The notes beneath the pieces were generated by a model. It was not told where the DNA came from. It saw only the letters and a list, made by a program, of their open reading frames with translations, and did no database searches. This document shows, piece after piece, positions 1 through 18,483 of a stretch of DNA of 64,000 bases. Position 1 is the stretch's first letter; every line of letters begins with the position of its first letter. Origin of the DNA: Pseudomonas sp. FEN (GTDB lineage: Bacteria; Pseudomonadota; Gammaproteobacteria; Pseudomonadales; Pseudomonadaceae); contig NZ_CAJFDC010000003.1 in NCBI RefSeq assembly GCF_904067045.1, positions 7,501 to 71,500 of the forward strand, written 5' to 3'. The translations under genes were made by a program, and so were the position numbers.

Positions 1-1540
<1,540 letters not shown>

Positions 1541-1710
1541 ATAACACCCAAGCAATTTGCAGGCTTCGAGCTGAAGAGCGAAGGAGCACCAGATTGCGGT
1601 GTGTGAAGACGAAACGAACCGAAAGTTTGCGACTCACAAAACACCGAGCTGTCACATACCCATTTGCTGGAGCGTGATCTCGCAAGAGAAAACGAGCTGG
1701 CTACCGAATT

Positions 1711-1827
1711 TCTTGACGACCATAGAGCATTGGAACCACCTGATCCCATCCCGAACTCAGCAGTGAAACGATGCATCGCCGATGGTAGTGTGGGGTTTCC
1801 CCATGTGAGAGTAGGTCATCGTCAAGA
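1711..1827 (+). rRNA. rrf: 5S ribosomal RNA
   Basis: The terminal stem pairs CTTGACGA near 1712 with TCGTCAAG at 1819-1826. Between them are the conserved 5S segments CCTGATCCCATCCCGAACTC and GATGGTAGTGTGGGG. The size is about 116 bases, as expected. It closes the rrn operon and is followed directly by an intrinsic terminator. Ends are accurate to about 2 bases. Confidence 0.96.
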
Positions 1828-1838
1828 TTAAATTCCAG

Positions 1839-1876
1839 AACCCCTGATTGCTAACGCGATCAGGGGTTTTGTTTTT
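1839..1876 (+). terminator. Rho-independent terminator of the rrn operon
   Basis: A 10-bp stem AACCCCTGAT (1839-1848) / ATCAGGGGTT (1859-1868) with a 10-base loop is followed by a T-rich tail TTGTTTTTG. It lies 12 bases after the 5S gene. Confidence 0.9.
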
Positions 1877-1909
1877 GTGGCGTCGAAATATTGGGTGCGG
1901 GGCTTGAGG

Positions 1910-1947
1910 GCCTATTCGCCGCACCGCCGCGAAGAGGTCGAATAGGC
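1910..1947. repeat. Inverted repeat upstream of birA
   Basis: GCCTATTCG (1910-1918) and CGAATAGGC (1939-1947) form a perfect 9-bp inverted repeat with a 20-base GC-rich loop. A weaker outer pair, GGGCTTG near 1900 and CAAGCCC near 1972, could extend it. It sits between the rrn terminator and birA. It has no T tail, so it is not an obvious terminator. It could be a REP-like relic or a leader structure, and its function is not known. Confidence 0.5.
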
Positions 1948-2024
1948 GCTGCAAGGCCCAAGGATCATATGCAAGCCCTCGACGCATGGCTATCATGCCT
2001 ACCTCATCGTGAATCGAGACCTGC

Positions 2025-2984
2025 ATGCTGACGTTGTTGAAACTCCTCAAAGATGGTCGATTCCACTCCGGGCAAGCGCTAGGGGTGGCGTTGGGTGTAA
2101 GCCGCAGCGCCGTCTGGAAGCAGCTCCAGCAACTGGAGGCGGAATTCGGGCTGGTTATCCATAAGGTCCGTGGCCGGGGTTACCAACTTGCCAGTCCGCT
2201 GGTGCTATTGAACGAGCTGGAGATAGCAGCTGCAAACCCCATGGCATCCTGGCCAGTGCATGTCTACGACACCATTGACTCAACCAATGCCGAGGCGCTA
2301 CGTCTGGTGGAGAAAGGCGTTGCCGCGCCTTTTATCGTGGTGGCCGAGCGGCAAACCGCCGGGCGAGGACGTAGAGGGCGGCAGTGGGTCAGCCCGTTCG
2401 CCGAAAATATCTATTACAGTCTGTTGCTCAGGATTGAAGGCGGCATGCGCCAGCTGGAAGGCCTGAGCCTGGTGGTCGGCCTGGCCGTGTTAACCGTATT
2501 GCGTGAGCTCGGCATCGCCCGGGCCGGGCTGAAGTGGCCAAATGACGTGCTGGTCGACAACAAGAAGATCGCCGGCATTCTTCTGGAGTTGGTCGGCGAT
2601 CCGGCGGATGTCTGTCATGTCGTGCTGGGTGTTGGGATCAACGTCAATATGCAAACGGCCGACCAGGTGGATCAGCTGTGGACGTCGGCCCGGCTGGAAA
2701 CGGGGCGCTCGATCGATCGCAACCAACTGATCGCCAGTCTGGGAGAAAAGCTGCGCTTTTACCTGGATTGGCATCAGTCCTCCGGTTTTGCCGCGATCCA
2801 GGCGGAGTGGGAGCAGAATCATCTCTGGCAGGGGCGCAAGGTTGCCCTGGTCGCCGGGGTGAACCAGGTCGAAGGGATCGTGCTGGGCATCGATCAGCAG
2901 GGCGCGCTTCGTTTGCAGGTGGATGGCGTGGAAAAGGTCTTCAGTGGTGGCGAGCTCAGCCTGCGCTTGCGCGATGATGCTTGA
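2025..2984 (+). CDS. birA: Bifunctional biotin--[acetyl-CoA-carboxylase] ligase / biotin operon repressor
   Basis: Cytoplasmic enzyme of 319 aa. It adenylates biotin, transfers it to the biotin carboxyl carrier protein and, when holo-bound, represses biotin genes. The N-terminal winged helix (about residues 1-60, with GVSRSAVWKQLQQLE near 25-39) makes it the two-function class. The biotinyl-5'-AMP loop GRGRRGRQW is at 113-121, and KWPNDVLVDNKKIAGILLE marks the catalytic core. The length matches E. coli BirA (321 aa). The ATG at 2025 gives the full winged helix. In Pseudomonas the next gene is normally coaX, overlapping the birA stop. Here only a short coaX remnant follows (2977-3078). Confidence 0.96.
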   Translation: MLTLLKLLKDGRFHSGQALGVALGVSRSAVWKQLQQLEAEFGLVIHKVRGRGYQLASPLVLLNELEIAAANPMASWPVHVYDTIDSTNAEALRLVEKGVAAPFIVVAERQTAGRGRRGRQWVSPFAENIYYSLLLRIEGGMRQLEGLSLVVGLAVLTVLRELGIARAGLKWPNDVLVDNKKIAGILLELVGDPADVCHVVLGVGINVNMQTADQVDQLWTSARLETGRSIDRNQLIASLGEKLRFYLDWHQSSGFAAIQAEWEQNHLWQGRKVALVAGVNQVEGIVLGIDQQGALRLQVDGVEKVFSGGELSLRLRDDA

Positions 2985-3078
2985 GTTCTGGGCTGCGGAC
3001 GGCTTTGGCAAGGGCTGGGTGCGTCGGATGCCCGTCCCGGTGTTGGTTGGCTTGGCGGTGGTCTATCCGCTCGATTGA
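2977..3078 (+). pseudogene. coaX: Remnant of type III pantothenate kinase (coaX), large internal in-frame deletion
   Basis: A 33-codon frame starts at an ATG overlapping the birA stop, where coaX starts in Pseudomonas. Its last 16 residues, MPVPVLVGLAVVYPLD, align with the CoaX C-terminus as I remember it from P. aeruginosa (MPDLVFVGLALACPIE). Its first 15 residues, MLEFWAADGFGKGWV, align weakly with the CoaX start (M-LE...F.K..V). Intact CoaX is about 250 aa, so some 215 codons are missing, including the phosphate-binding and catalytic motifs. The product would be inactive. CoaX makes 4'-phosphopantothenate in CoA synthesis, so another pantothenate kinase should exist elsewhere. The alignments are from memory. 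Confidence 0.7.
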
Positions 3079-3085
3079 GGTTCCT

Positions 3086-3532
3086 ATGCGTTGGTTGTTT
3101 CTATTGCTGCTGGTGCTCAATGGTGTCTATTACGTCTGGCACCAGCAGGAAGCACCCTTGAGGGCCAAGGAAGTCGCTCCTCTTTCGCTGTACCGTAGTG
3201 CTCACCAGGATATCCAGTTGTTGAGCGAGTCGGATGGCGCCGGGGCGCGTCGTGCGGCTTCTGGAGCGCCCGAGCGCGAGGGTGATTGTGTCTATCTGGG
3301 GCCTGTTGCTCGCCAGGATCTGGCGCAATCCATTGCCCAGCGTCTCCAGGGTGGAAATATCAAAGCGCGGATCGGACAGCTCAATGTGCCGGATTCGGCC
3401 GGCTACTGGGTGCGGATCGCACCTGAAAGCCAGCATTTGCTGGACGACGCGCTGTTGCAGAACCTTGCTAAAGAATTCAATGAGTTAAAACATAAAATAA
3501 TGCCGTGCGAAGGCATTGCAACTGTCGAATAG
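3086..3532 (+). CDS. SPOR-like domain membrane protein
   Basis: A 148-aa protein with an N-terminal signal anchor (about residues 3-18, MRWLFLLLLVLNGVYYVW), a low-complexity linker and a C-terminal region (about 66-140) with the SPOR-like pattern DCVYLGPVARQDLAQSIAQRL and ...AGYWVRIAP. SPOR domains bind denuded peptidoglycan glycans at division sites, so a periplasmic envelope role is likely but untested. The ATG at 3086 is chosen because it gives the signal anchor and has GAGG just upstream. Upstream in-frame codons have no such support. It is the usual third gene after birA and coaX in Pseudomonas, and here it lies 7 bases after the coaX stub. Confidence 0.75.
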   Translation: MRWLFLLLLVLNGVYYVWHQQEAPLRAKEVAPLSLYRSAHQDIQLLSESDGAGARRAASGAPEREGDCVYLGPVARQDLAQSIAQRLQGGNIKARIGQLNVPDSAGYWVRIAPESQHLLDDALLQNLAKEFNELKHKIMPCEGIATVE

Positions 3533-3548
3533 TTTGAATAGAATGGCG

Positions 3549-3594
3549 CCCGCTTCGCAGTGAACACCTCTTGAGGGACTGGCTACGAAGCGGG
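3549..3594. repeat. Inverted repeat between SPOR gene and tRNA cluster
   Basis: CCCGCTTCG (3549-3557) and CGAAGCGGG (3586-3594) form a perfect 9-bp inverted repeat with a 28-base loop. It lies just after the SPOR gene stop and ahead of the tRNA promoter. There is no T tail. It may mark the end of the birA transcript. Confidence 0.4.
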
Positions 3595-3632
3595 TCAACG
3601 CAGCTAACCTCATAATTTAAATGAGAAAATGC

Positions 3633-3660
3633 TTGACAGAAGGCTGGCATGATGTAGAAT
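3633..3660 (+). promoter_or_regulatory. Sigma70 promoter of the tRNA-Tyr/Gly/Thr (tufB) transcript
   Basis: A perfect -35 TTGACA (3633-3638) is followed after 16 bases by -10 TAGAAT (3655-3660). The tRNA-Tyr 5' end is 14 bases downstream of the -10, as expected for a stable RNA promoter. Confidence 0.85.
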
Positions 3661-3673
3661 GCCGGCTCGCTTA

Positions 3674-3758
<85 letters not shown>

Positions 3759-3784
3759 TAATTTAAGCGTGAGCTGCAAGCTCC

Positions 3785-3858
<74 letters not shown>

Positions 3859-3884
3859 AGTTTGCTGTTTGTGCACCGTGTTTC

Positions 3885-3960
3885 GCTCTTGTAGCTCAGT
3901 TGGTAGAGCACACCCTTGGTAAGGGTGAGGTCAGCGGTTCAAATCCGCTCAAGAGCTCCA
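3885..3960 (+). tRNA. tRNA-Thr (GGT)
   Basis: 76 bases, acceptor stem GCTCTTG/CAAGAGC, anticodon stem CACCC/GGGTG enclosing TTGGTAA with anticodon GGT, T-arm GGTTCAAATCC, and encoded CCA ending at 3960. It lies 26 bases after tRNA-Gly. Confidence 0.98.
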
Positions 3961-3967
3961 TAATAAC

Positions 3968-4000
3968 AAGGCAGATATGCAAATATCTGCCTTTGTTTTA
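3968..4000 (+). terminator. Hairpin with T-rich tail between tRNA-Thr and tufB (attenuator or terminator)
   Basis: An 11-bp stem AAGGCAGATAT (3968-3978) / ATATCTGCCTT (3983-3993) with a GCAA tetraloop is followed by TGTTTTA. It begins 7 bases after the tRNA CCA and 46 bases before the tufB ATG, so it can either end the tRNA transcript partly or serve as an RNA-processing and stability element. Confidence 0.7.
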
Positions 4001-4045
4001 ATGGCTGATGTAGCTTGCTAAATTCTTCTCCTGAGGGTGATTTCG

Positions 4046-5239
<1,194 letters not shown>

Positions 5240-5243
5240 GTAG

Positions 5244-5272
5244 TTGAAATACCTCTCTCAGGCCGACATAAT
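5244..5272 (+). promoter_or_regulatory. Promoter for tRNA-Trp - secE - nusG
   Basis: TTGAAA (5244-5249), a 17-base spacer and CATAAT (5267-5272). Each hexamer has 5 of 6 consensus bases. The tRNA 5' end is 22 bases beyond the -10. The -10 lies inside the hairpin at 5258-5283. Confidence 0.65.
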
Positions 5273-5283
5273 GGTCGGCCTGA
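5258..5283 (+). terminator. Hairpin after tufB
   Basis: TCAGGCCGAC (5258-5267) / GTCGGCCTGA (5274-5283) is a perfect 10-bp stem with the loop ATAATG. The following bases, TTCAAGTTTTA, are only modestly T-rich, so termination may be partial. It overlaps the -10 element of the tRNA-Trp promoter. Confidence 0.55.
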
Positions 5284-5293
5284 TTCAAGTTTT

Positions 5294-5369
5294 AGGTCAG
5301 TAGCTCAATTGGCAGAGCGACGGTCTCCAAAACCGTAGGTTGGGGGTTCGATTCCCTCCTGACCTGCCA
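5294..5369 (+). tRNA. tRNA-Trp (CCA)
   Basis: 76 bases, acceptor stem AGGTCAG/CTGACCT, anticodon CCA in the loop TCTCCAAAA, T-arm GGGGTTCGATTCC, discriminator G and encoded CCA ending at 5369. It sits between tufB and secE, a conserved Pseudomonas position. Confidence 0.98.
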
Positions 5370-5414
5370 GATTCACTCGGTGTGTCTGGCTTTCTTTTCA
5401 CAGGATCCTCTTAG

Positions 5415-5783
5415 ATGACCTCCAACGCTGAAGCCCAAGGCTCTCGCTTCGATCTTCTCAAGTGGCTCGTCGTAGTCGCTTTGGTGGTGATTGGTGTTGT
5501 TGGCAACCAGTACTATCATGGTTCGCCGATCCTGTACCGCGTGCTGGCTCTACTTGTCATTGCTGCTGTAGCTGCCTTTGTAGGCCTGCAGACCGCGAAA
5601 GGCAAGTCGTTCTTCGTGCTGGCAAAGGAAGCTCGTGCCGAGATTCGTAAAGTCGTGTGGCCGACTCGCCAAGAAACCACGCAGACCACGTTGATCGTGG
5701 TGGCTGTTGTTCTGGTTATGGCGTTGCTGTTGTGGGGGCTTGATTCCCTGCTCGGCTGGCTTGTTTCCTTGATTGTAGGCTAA
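5415..5783 (+). CDS. secE: Preprotein translocase subunit SecE
   Basis: A 122-aa inner-membrane subunit that clamps SecY in the SecYEG protein-export channel. Three hydrophobic helices are visible at about residues 15-30, 40-58 and 92-118, the long gammaproteobacterial form. The conserved amphipathic segment EARAEIRKVVWPTRQETTQT lies between helices 2 and 3. It follows tRNA-Trp by 45 bases and precedes nusG by 9 bases, so the two genes are co-transcribed. Confidence 0.96.
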   Translation: MTSNAEAQGSRFDLLKWLVVVALVVIGVVGNQYYHGSPILYRVLALLVIAAVAAFVGLQTAKGKSFFVLAKEARAEIRKVVWPTRQETTQTTLIVVAVVLVMALLLWGLDSLLGWLVSLIVG

Positions 5784-5792
5784 GGGTGTCCC

Positions 5793-6326
5793 GTGGCTAA
5801 GCGTTGGTACGTTGTGCATGCTTACTCGGGTTACGAGAAGCATGTCATGCGCTCGTTGATCGAGCGTGTAAAGCTGGCAGGCATGGAAGATGGCTTCGGC
5901 GAAATTCTGGTCCCTACTGAAGAAGTAGTGGAAATGCGTAACGGCCAGAAGCGCAAAAGCGAACGCAAGTTCTTCCCTGGCTATGTGCTGGTACAGATGG
6001 ACATGAACGAGGGTACTTGGCACTTGGTCAAGGATACGCCTCGGGTGATGGGTTTTATCGGCGGTACCGCCGACAAGCCCGCACCGATCACCGACAAAGA
6101 GGCGGAAGCGATTCTGCGTCGAGTCGCTGATGGTAGCGACAAGCCGAAGCCGAAGACATTGTTCGAACCGGGCGAAGTCGTACGTGTTACCGATGGTCCG
6201 TTCGCCGATTTCAACGGCACCGTCGAAGAGGTCAACTACGAAAAGAGCCGCATCCAGGTGGCTGTGCTCATTTTCGGACGCTCTACTCCGGTAGAGTTGG
6301 AGTTCAGTCAGGTCGAAAAGGTCTAG
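5793..6326 (+). CDS. nusG: Transcription termination/antitermination factor NusG
   Basis: A 177-aa RNA-polymerase-bound factor linking transcription to Rho or to the ribosome. The NGN domain (about 1-115) starts [18 protein letters not shown] and contains [10 protein letters not shown]. The KOW domain (about 125-177) has [20 protein letters not shown]. The start is GTG at 5793, supported by the exact family N-terminus. It ends the secE-nusG unit, with a terminator 15 bases later. Confidence 0.97.
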   Translation: MAKRWYVVHAYSGYEKHVMRSLIERVKLAGMEDGFGEILVPTEEVVEMRNGQKRKSERKFFPGYVLVQMDMNEGTWHLVKDTPRVMGFIGGTADKPAPITDKEAEAILRRVADGSDKPKPKTLFEPGEVVRVTDGPFADFNGTVEEVNYEKSRIQVAVLIFGRSTPVELEFSQVEKV

Positions 6327-6341
6327 CTGAACAAGCATCCC

Positions 6342-6371
6342 AACCCCACAGTCCAAGGCTGTGGGGTTTTG
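6342..6371 (+). terminator. Rho-independent terminator after nusG
   Basis: AACCCCACAG (6342-6351) / CTGTGGGGTT (6359-6368), loop TCCAAGG, then TTG. A strong 10-bp GC-rich stem with a short T tract separates secE-nusG from the rplK unit. Confidence 0.8.
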
Positions 6372-6443
6372 TCGTCACTGGGATAAACGCGCAAGTAACC
6401 GGGGAGCCTTTCGAGGCGTTCGAACCCGTAATTGGAGTGCCTC

Positions 6444-6875
6444 ATGGCCAAGAAGATTACCGCTTACATCAAGCTGCAAGTGAAGGCCGCCCAGGCCAAC
6501 CCTAGCCCACCCGTCGGTCCAGCTCTGGGTCAGCACGGCGTGAACATCATGGAATTCTGCAAGGCCTTCAACGCCCGTACCCAGGGTCTTGAGCCAGGTC
6601 TGCCGACTCCAGTGATCATCACTGTCTACAGTGACCGCAGCTTCACTTTCGAAACCAAGTCCACCCCGGCTTCGGTTCTGCTGAAAAAGGCCGCCGGCCT
6701 GACCAGCGGTTCCGCTCGTCCGAACACCGTTAAGGTTGGCACCGTGACCCGTGCTCAGCTGGAAGAAATCGCGAAAACCAAAAACGCGGATCTGACTGCA
6801 GCTGATATGGATGCAGCCGTGCGTACCATCGCCGGTTCTGCTCGTAGCATGGGCCTTAACGTGGAGGGTGTGTAA
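6444..6875 (+). CDS. rplK: 50S ribosomal protein L11
   Basis: 143 aa, the standard length. It binds 23S rRNA at the GTPase-associated centre and takes part in the stringent response. The N-terminal domain has the conserved [20 protein letters not shown] (residues 21-40). The C-terminal RNA-binding domain has [19 protein letters not shown] and GSARSMG. Start ATG 6444 gives the family [10 protein letters not shown]; an in-frame upstream start would add four residues and is not supported. It overlaps rplA by one base (TAATG), so the pair is translationally coupled. Confidence 0.98.
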   Translation: MAKKITAYIKLQVKAAQANPSPPVGPALGQHGVNIMEFCKAFNARTQGLEPGLPTPVIITVYSDRSFTFETKSTPASVLLKKAAGLTSGSARPNTVKVGTVTRAQLEEIAKTKNADLTAADMDAAVRTIAGSARSMGLNVEGV

Positions 6876-7570
6876 TGGCTAAGCTGACCAAGCGCCAAAA
6901 GGCTATCGCCGGCAAAATCGAAGCAGGCAAGGCCTACAACTTTGTAGAAGCCGCTGCTCTGCTGACCGAGCTGTCGACTGTCAAGTTCAGCGAGTCGTTT
7001 GACGTTGCTGTAAACCTGGGCGTTGACCCACGTAAATCCGACCAGGTCGTCCGTAGCGCTACCGTGCTGCCACACGGCACTGGCAAGACCGTTCGCGTTG
7101 CTGTGTTCACCCAGGGCCCGGCTGCTGAAGCCGCTCTGGCTGCCGGCGCCGATCGCGTTGGCATGGACGACCTGGCTGCCGAAATGAAAGGCGGCGACCT
7201 GAACTATGACGTCGTTATTGCTTCCCCGGACGCAATGCGTGTTGTAGGTCAATTGGGTCAGATCCTCGGCCCACGTGGCCTGATGCCTAACCCGAAAGTC
7301 GGTACCGTAACCCCAGACGTCGCCACCGCGGTGAAAAACGCCAAGGCCGGTCAGGTTCGTTATCGCACCGACAAGAACGGTATTATCCACACCTCCGTTG
7401 GCAAGATCGGCTTCGATGCCGTCAAGCTGAAGGAAAACGTTGAAGCCCTGATCGCTGATCTGAAGCGTATCAAACCGGCTTCCTCGAAAGGTATCTACGT
7501 CAAGCGCGTTACCCTGAGCACCACCATGGGTCCAGGCCTGGTCATCGACCAAGGTTCGCTGGAAGCGTAA
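6875..7570 (+). CDS. rplA: 50S ribosomal protein L1
   Basis: 231 aa, the usual Pseudomonas length. L1 binds 23S helices 76-78 in the mobile stalk near the E site. In E. coli it represses translation of the L11-L1 mRNA. The family hallmark [14 protein letters not shown] is seen here as [20 protein letters not shown] (about residues 129-148). Its ATG overlaps the rplK stop. A 198-base leader separates it from rplJ. Confidence 0.98.
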   Translation: MAKLTKRQKAIAGKIEAGKAYNFVEAAALLTELSTVKFSESFDVAVNLGVDPRKSDQVVRSATVLPHGTGKTVRVAVFTQGPAAEAALAAGADRVGMDDLAAEMKGGDLNYDVVIASPDAMRVVGQLGQILGPRGLMPNPKVGTVTPDVATAVKNAKAGQVRYRTDKNGIIHTSVGKIGFDAVKLKENVEALIADLKRIKPASSKGIYVKRVTLSTTMGPGLVIDQGSLEA

Positions 7571-7768
7571 GACCCGATGGGTGCAAGCGATTGCATCCAT
7601 CGAAAAAATTGGGGTCCCTGCCTGGCGGGGGCTATCCAAGACCGTAGGCGACGCAAGTCTTAAACCTCAAGCCTACGCAGATGGTGCTCCCGGTTCCTTA
7701 CCGAATCAGACACCAAAACGACATCCGGCTCCGGCCAGATGAAACGGTAACAAGCAGGAGTTAAACCC
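7571..7768 (+). promoter_or_regulatory. rplJ leader region with hairpin (putative L10-L12 autoregulatory leader)
   Basis: A 198-base gene-free leader ahead of rplJ. A perfect 7-bp stem CGTAGGC (7643-7649) / GCCTACG (7671-7677) is visible. In E. coli the L10-(L12)4 complex binds a leader upstream of rplJ and represses its translation. The position and length fit such an element, but the specific L10-binding fold was not confirmed. Confidence 0.45.
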
Positions 7769-8269
7769 GTGGCAATTAAACTCGAAGACAAGAAGGCCAT
7801 CGTCGCTGAAGTCAACGAGGCTGCCAAAGTCGCTCTGTCCGCTGTCGTGGCTGATGCCCGTGGCGTAACAGTAAGCGCGATGACCGGACTCCGTAAAGAG
7901 GCCCGCGAAGCTGGCGTATACGTGCGTGTCGTACGTAATACCCTGCTCAAGCGCGCCGTTGAAGGCACCGAGTACTCGGTTCTCAACGACGTGTTCAAAG
8001 GCCCGACCCTGATTGCTTTCTCCAAGGAACACCCGGGCGCTGCTGCTCGTCTGTTCAAAGAGTTCGCAAAGGGTCAGGACAAGTTCGAGATCAAGGCAGC
8101 TGCGTTCGAGGGCAAGTTCCTCGCAGCGAATCAGATCGACGTACTGGCAACCTTGCCGACCCGTAACGAAGCTATCTCCCAGCTGATGAGCGTGATCCAA
8201 GGCGCTACCAGCAAGTTGGCTCGTACTCTGGCGGCTATTCGCGACCAGAAAGAAGCTGCAGCAGCCTAA
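7769..8269 (+). CDS. rplJ: 50S ribosomal protein L10
   Basis: 166 aa. It anchors L12 dimers to the ribosomal stalk base. The N-terminal rRNA-binding domain has [13 protein letters not shown] and [21 protein letters not shown]. The C-terminal helix (about 135-166, ending [17 protein letters not shown]) carries the L12-binding segment. The start is GTG at 7769 with the strong Shine-Dalgarno GCAGGAG just upstream. rplL follows after 78 bases and shares the transcript. Confidence 0.97.
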   Translation: MAIKLEDKKAIVAEVNEAAKVALSAVVADARGVTVSAMTGLRKEAREAGVYVRVVRNTLLKRAVEGTEYSVLNDVFKGPTLIAFSKEHPGAAARLFKEFAKGQDKFEIKAAAFEGKFLAANQIDVLATLPTRNEAISQLMSVIQGATSKLARTLAAIRDQKEAAAA

Positions 8270-8347
8270 GGCTCGGCACTTCCTTCCGCGTATTTTTGTT
8301 TATTTCGATGGTCGCGTAGGCCGTCCCCCAATTCAGGAATTAGAGTC

Positions 8348-8713
8348 ATGTCTATCTCTCAAGACGATATCCTCAACGCCGTAGCTGAAATGTCCGTTCT
8401 GCAGGTTGTTGAGCTGATCAAAGCTTTCGAAGAAAAATTCGGTGTTACCGCTGCTGCTGCTTCGGCAGGTCCTGCTGCTGCTGCCGCTGTTGTTGAAGAG
8501 CAAACCGAATTCAACGTCATGCTGCTGGAAGCTGGCGAGAAGAAAGTTAACGTGATCAAGGCTGTACGTGAACTGACCGGTCTGGGCCTGAAAGAAGCCA
8601 AGGCTGTAGTTGACGGCGCTCCTGCCCTGGTTCTGGAAGCTGTTGCCAAAGACGCAGCTGACAAAGCCAAAGCAGCACTGGAAGAAGCAGGCGCTAAAGT
8701 CGAGCTGAAGTAA
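8348..8713 (+). CDS. rplL: 50S ribosomal protein L7/L12
   Basis: 121 aa, multicopy stalk protein that recruits translational GTPases. Three parts are visible: the N-terminal dimerisation helices (1-35), an Ala-rich hinge (36-50, [15 protein letters not shown]) and the C-terminal factor-binding domain (51-121) with [16 protein letters not shown]. It is the last gene before the attenuator that separates the ribosomal genes from rpoB. Confidence 0.98.
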   Translation: MSISQDDILNAVAEMSVLQVVELIKAFEEKFGVTAAAASAGPAAAAAVVEEQTEFNVMLLEAGEKKVNVIKAVRELTGLGLKEAKAVVDGAPALVLEAVAKDAADKAKAALEEAGAKVELK

Positions 8714-8760
8714 GCTCTGACCTTGCGTCTCCAGCCCGAGCGTTAAGCGACAGGCTGATG

Positions 8761-8790
8761 GCTGGTGGCTCTTGCCACCGGCCTTTTTCC
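8761..8790 (+). terminator. Attenuator between rplL and rpoB
   Basis: GCTGGTGGC (8761-8769) and GCCACCGGC (8774-8782) form a stem with one G-U pair and a TCTT loop, followed by CTTTTTCC. It lies 48 bases after rplL and 145 bases before rpoB, the place where E. coli has a partial terminator that lowers rpoBC expression relative to rplJL. Confidence 0.75.
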
Positions 8791-8934
8791 GTTACTGGCG
8801 GCCGATCCGGTCGGTGCCTCTAACGTGCTTCAACCACCCGATGCGGTGGCGCAAACCATGGGGTTTGCACGATTTTCTGGCTGCTCCCGTCGGGGAGGGG
8901 CCAAACAAGCAGGTGACCAAGCTGGGGAACGCTG

Positions 8935-13008
<4,074 letters not shown>

Positions 13009-13072
13009 CACGTGACGCGAATCGAGAGCGGGGCCGTACTGCCCGCTCTCTGCTCCGCCAGGAGGAAAGGCC

Positions 13073-17272
<4,200 letters not shown>

Positions 17273-17289
17273 GTTCCGCGGTAGTGAGA

Positions 17290-17369
17290 ACAAGGCCCTG
17301 ATAGCCTCCGCCAGCGCCATCGCGACATTTTTTGTTGCGATGGTCGGTGTGAGGAGGTCGGGGCCTTGT
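17290..17369 (+). promoter_or_regulatory. Long imperfect hairpin after rpoC
   Basis: ACAAGGCCC (17290-17298) pairs perfectly with GGGCCTTGT (17361-17369). Inside, GCCTCC pairs with GGAGG and CCATCGC (about 17317-17323) pairs with GCGATGG (about 17337-17343) around a T-rich loop. There is no T run at the 3' end. It may be a Rho-stalling or processing structure separating rpoBC from the str operon. It ends one base before the rpsL -35. Confidence 0.6.
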
Positions 17370-17370
17370 C

Positions 17371-17399
17371 TTGACTGGGGGCAAGATCCTCTTTAGACT
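17371..17399 (+). promoter_or_regulatory. Promoter of the str operon (rpsL)
   Basis: TTGACT (17371-17376), a 17-base spacer and TAGACT (17394-17399). The predicted start near 17406 gives a leader of about 85 bases to rpsL. Confidence 0.7.
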
Positions 17400-17490
17400 C
17401 TTGTACCCCTAAATTTGGCGGGAACTCGTTCCTGCCATTTTGCTTTTCTTGTAAGACAATAGCGTCGCAAGACAACAGTGGAGCTAGTAG

Positions 17491-17862
17491 ATGGCAACTA
17501 TCAACCAGCTGGTACGTCAGCCGCGTAAGCGTATCGTCGAGAAATCCGACGTACCTGCGCTGCAGAACTGCCCGCAACGTCGTGGCGTGTGCACCCGTGT
17601 GTACACCACCACGCCGAAAAAACCTAACTCGGCACTGCGTAAAGTATGCCGGGTGCGCCTGACCAACGGTTTCGAGGTTTCCTCGTACATCGGCGGTGAA
17701 GGCCACAACCTGCAAGAACACAGCGTGGTACTGATTCGTGGCGGTCGTGTAAAAGACTTGCCAGGTGTTCGTTATCACACCGTTCGCGGCTCCCTGGATA
17801 CCTCCGGCGTCAAAGGTCGTAACCAAGGTCGTTCGAAATACGGTACCAAGCGTCCGAAGTAA
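17491..17862 (+). CDS. rpsL: 30S ribosomal protein S12
   Basis: 123 aa. It sits at the decoding centre and influences accuracy. The streptomycin-sensitive residues K43 ([11 protein letters not shown]) and K88 ([10 protein letters not shown]) are wild type. It is first gene of the str operon rpsL-rpsG-fusA-tufA, with its own upstream promoter and a 120-base gap to rpsG. Confidence 0.98.
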
Positions 17863-17982
17863 TCGGTCGTTTGCTGCAGTAACTGATTTTTATTTTTTTG
17901 AGTCGATAAGAGTAAGGTCGGGCGTACATCCACTGGGTGTCATGTTCCCGGGCTAACCTGAAGACCGTTTGAGGGCTTATCA

Positions 17983-18453
17983 ATGCCAAGACGTCGTGTA
18001 GCAGCCAAGCGTGAGATTCTGGACGATCCGAAATACGGTAGCCAGATTCTCGCCAAATTCATGAACCACGTGATGGAAAGCGGCAAGAAAGCCGTGGCCG
18101 AGCGTATCGTTTATGGCGCGCTGGAAAAAGTGAAAGAGCGCAAGAACACCGACCCCCTGGAACTCTTCGAGAAAGCACTCGACGCCATCGCTCCGCTGGT
18201 CGAAGTGAAGTCGCGCCGTGTAGGCGGTGCTACTTACCAGGTTCCGGTCGAAGTTCGTCCGTCCCGTCGTAACGCCCTGGCAATGCGCTGGTTGGTAGAC
18301 TTCGCCCGCAAGCGCGGCGAGAAGTCCATGGCTCTGCGCTTGGCTGGTGAACTGTTGGATGCCGCTGAAGGTAAAGGTGCTGCAGTTAAGAAGCGTGAAG
18401 ACGTGCACCGTATGGCTGAAGCCAACAAGGCTTTCTCGCACTACCGCTTCTAA
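17983..18453 (+). CDS. rpsG: 30S ribosomal protein S7
   Basis: 156 aa. A primary 16S-binding protein that nucleates the 30S head, and in E. coli the translational repressor of the str mRNA. It begins [20 protein letters not shown], and [17 protein letters not shown] and the C-terminal [20 protein letters not shown] are family hallmarks. The 120-base gap from rpsL is where E. coli S7 binds its mRNA, but no matching structure was verified here. Confidence 0.98.
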   Translation: MPRRRVAAKREILDDPKYGSQILAKFMNHVMESGKKAVAERIVYGALEKVKERKNTDPLELFEKALDAIAPLVEVKSRRVGGATYQVPVEVRPSRRNALAMRWLVDFARKRGEKSMALRLAGELLDAAEGKGAAVKKREDVHRMAEANKAFSHYRF

Positions 18454-18483
18454 TTTTGGCGTCACTCAATTTGCGAGGGCTTT

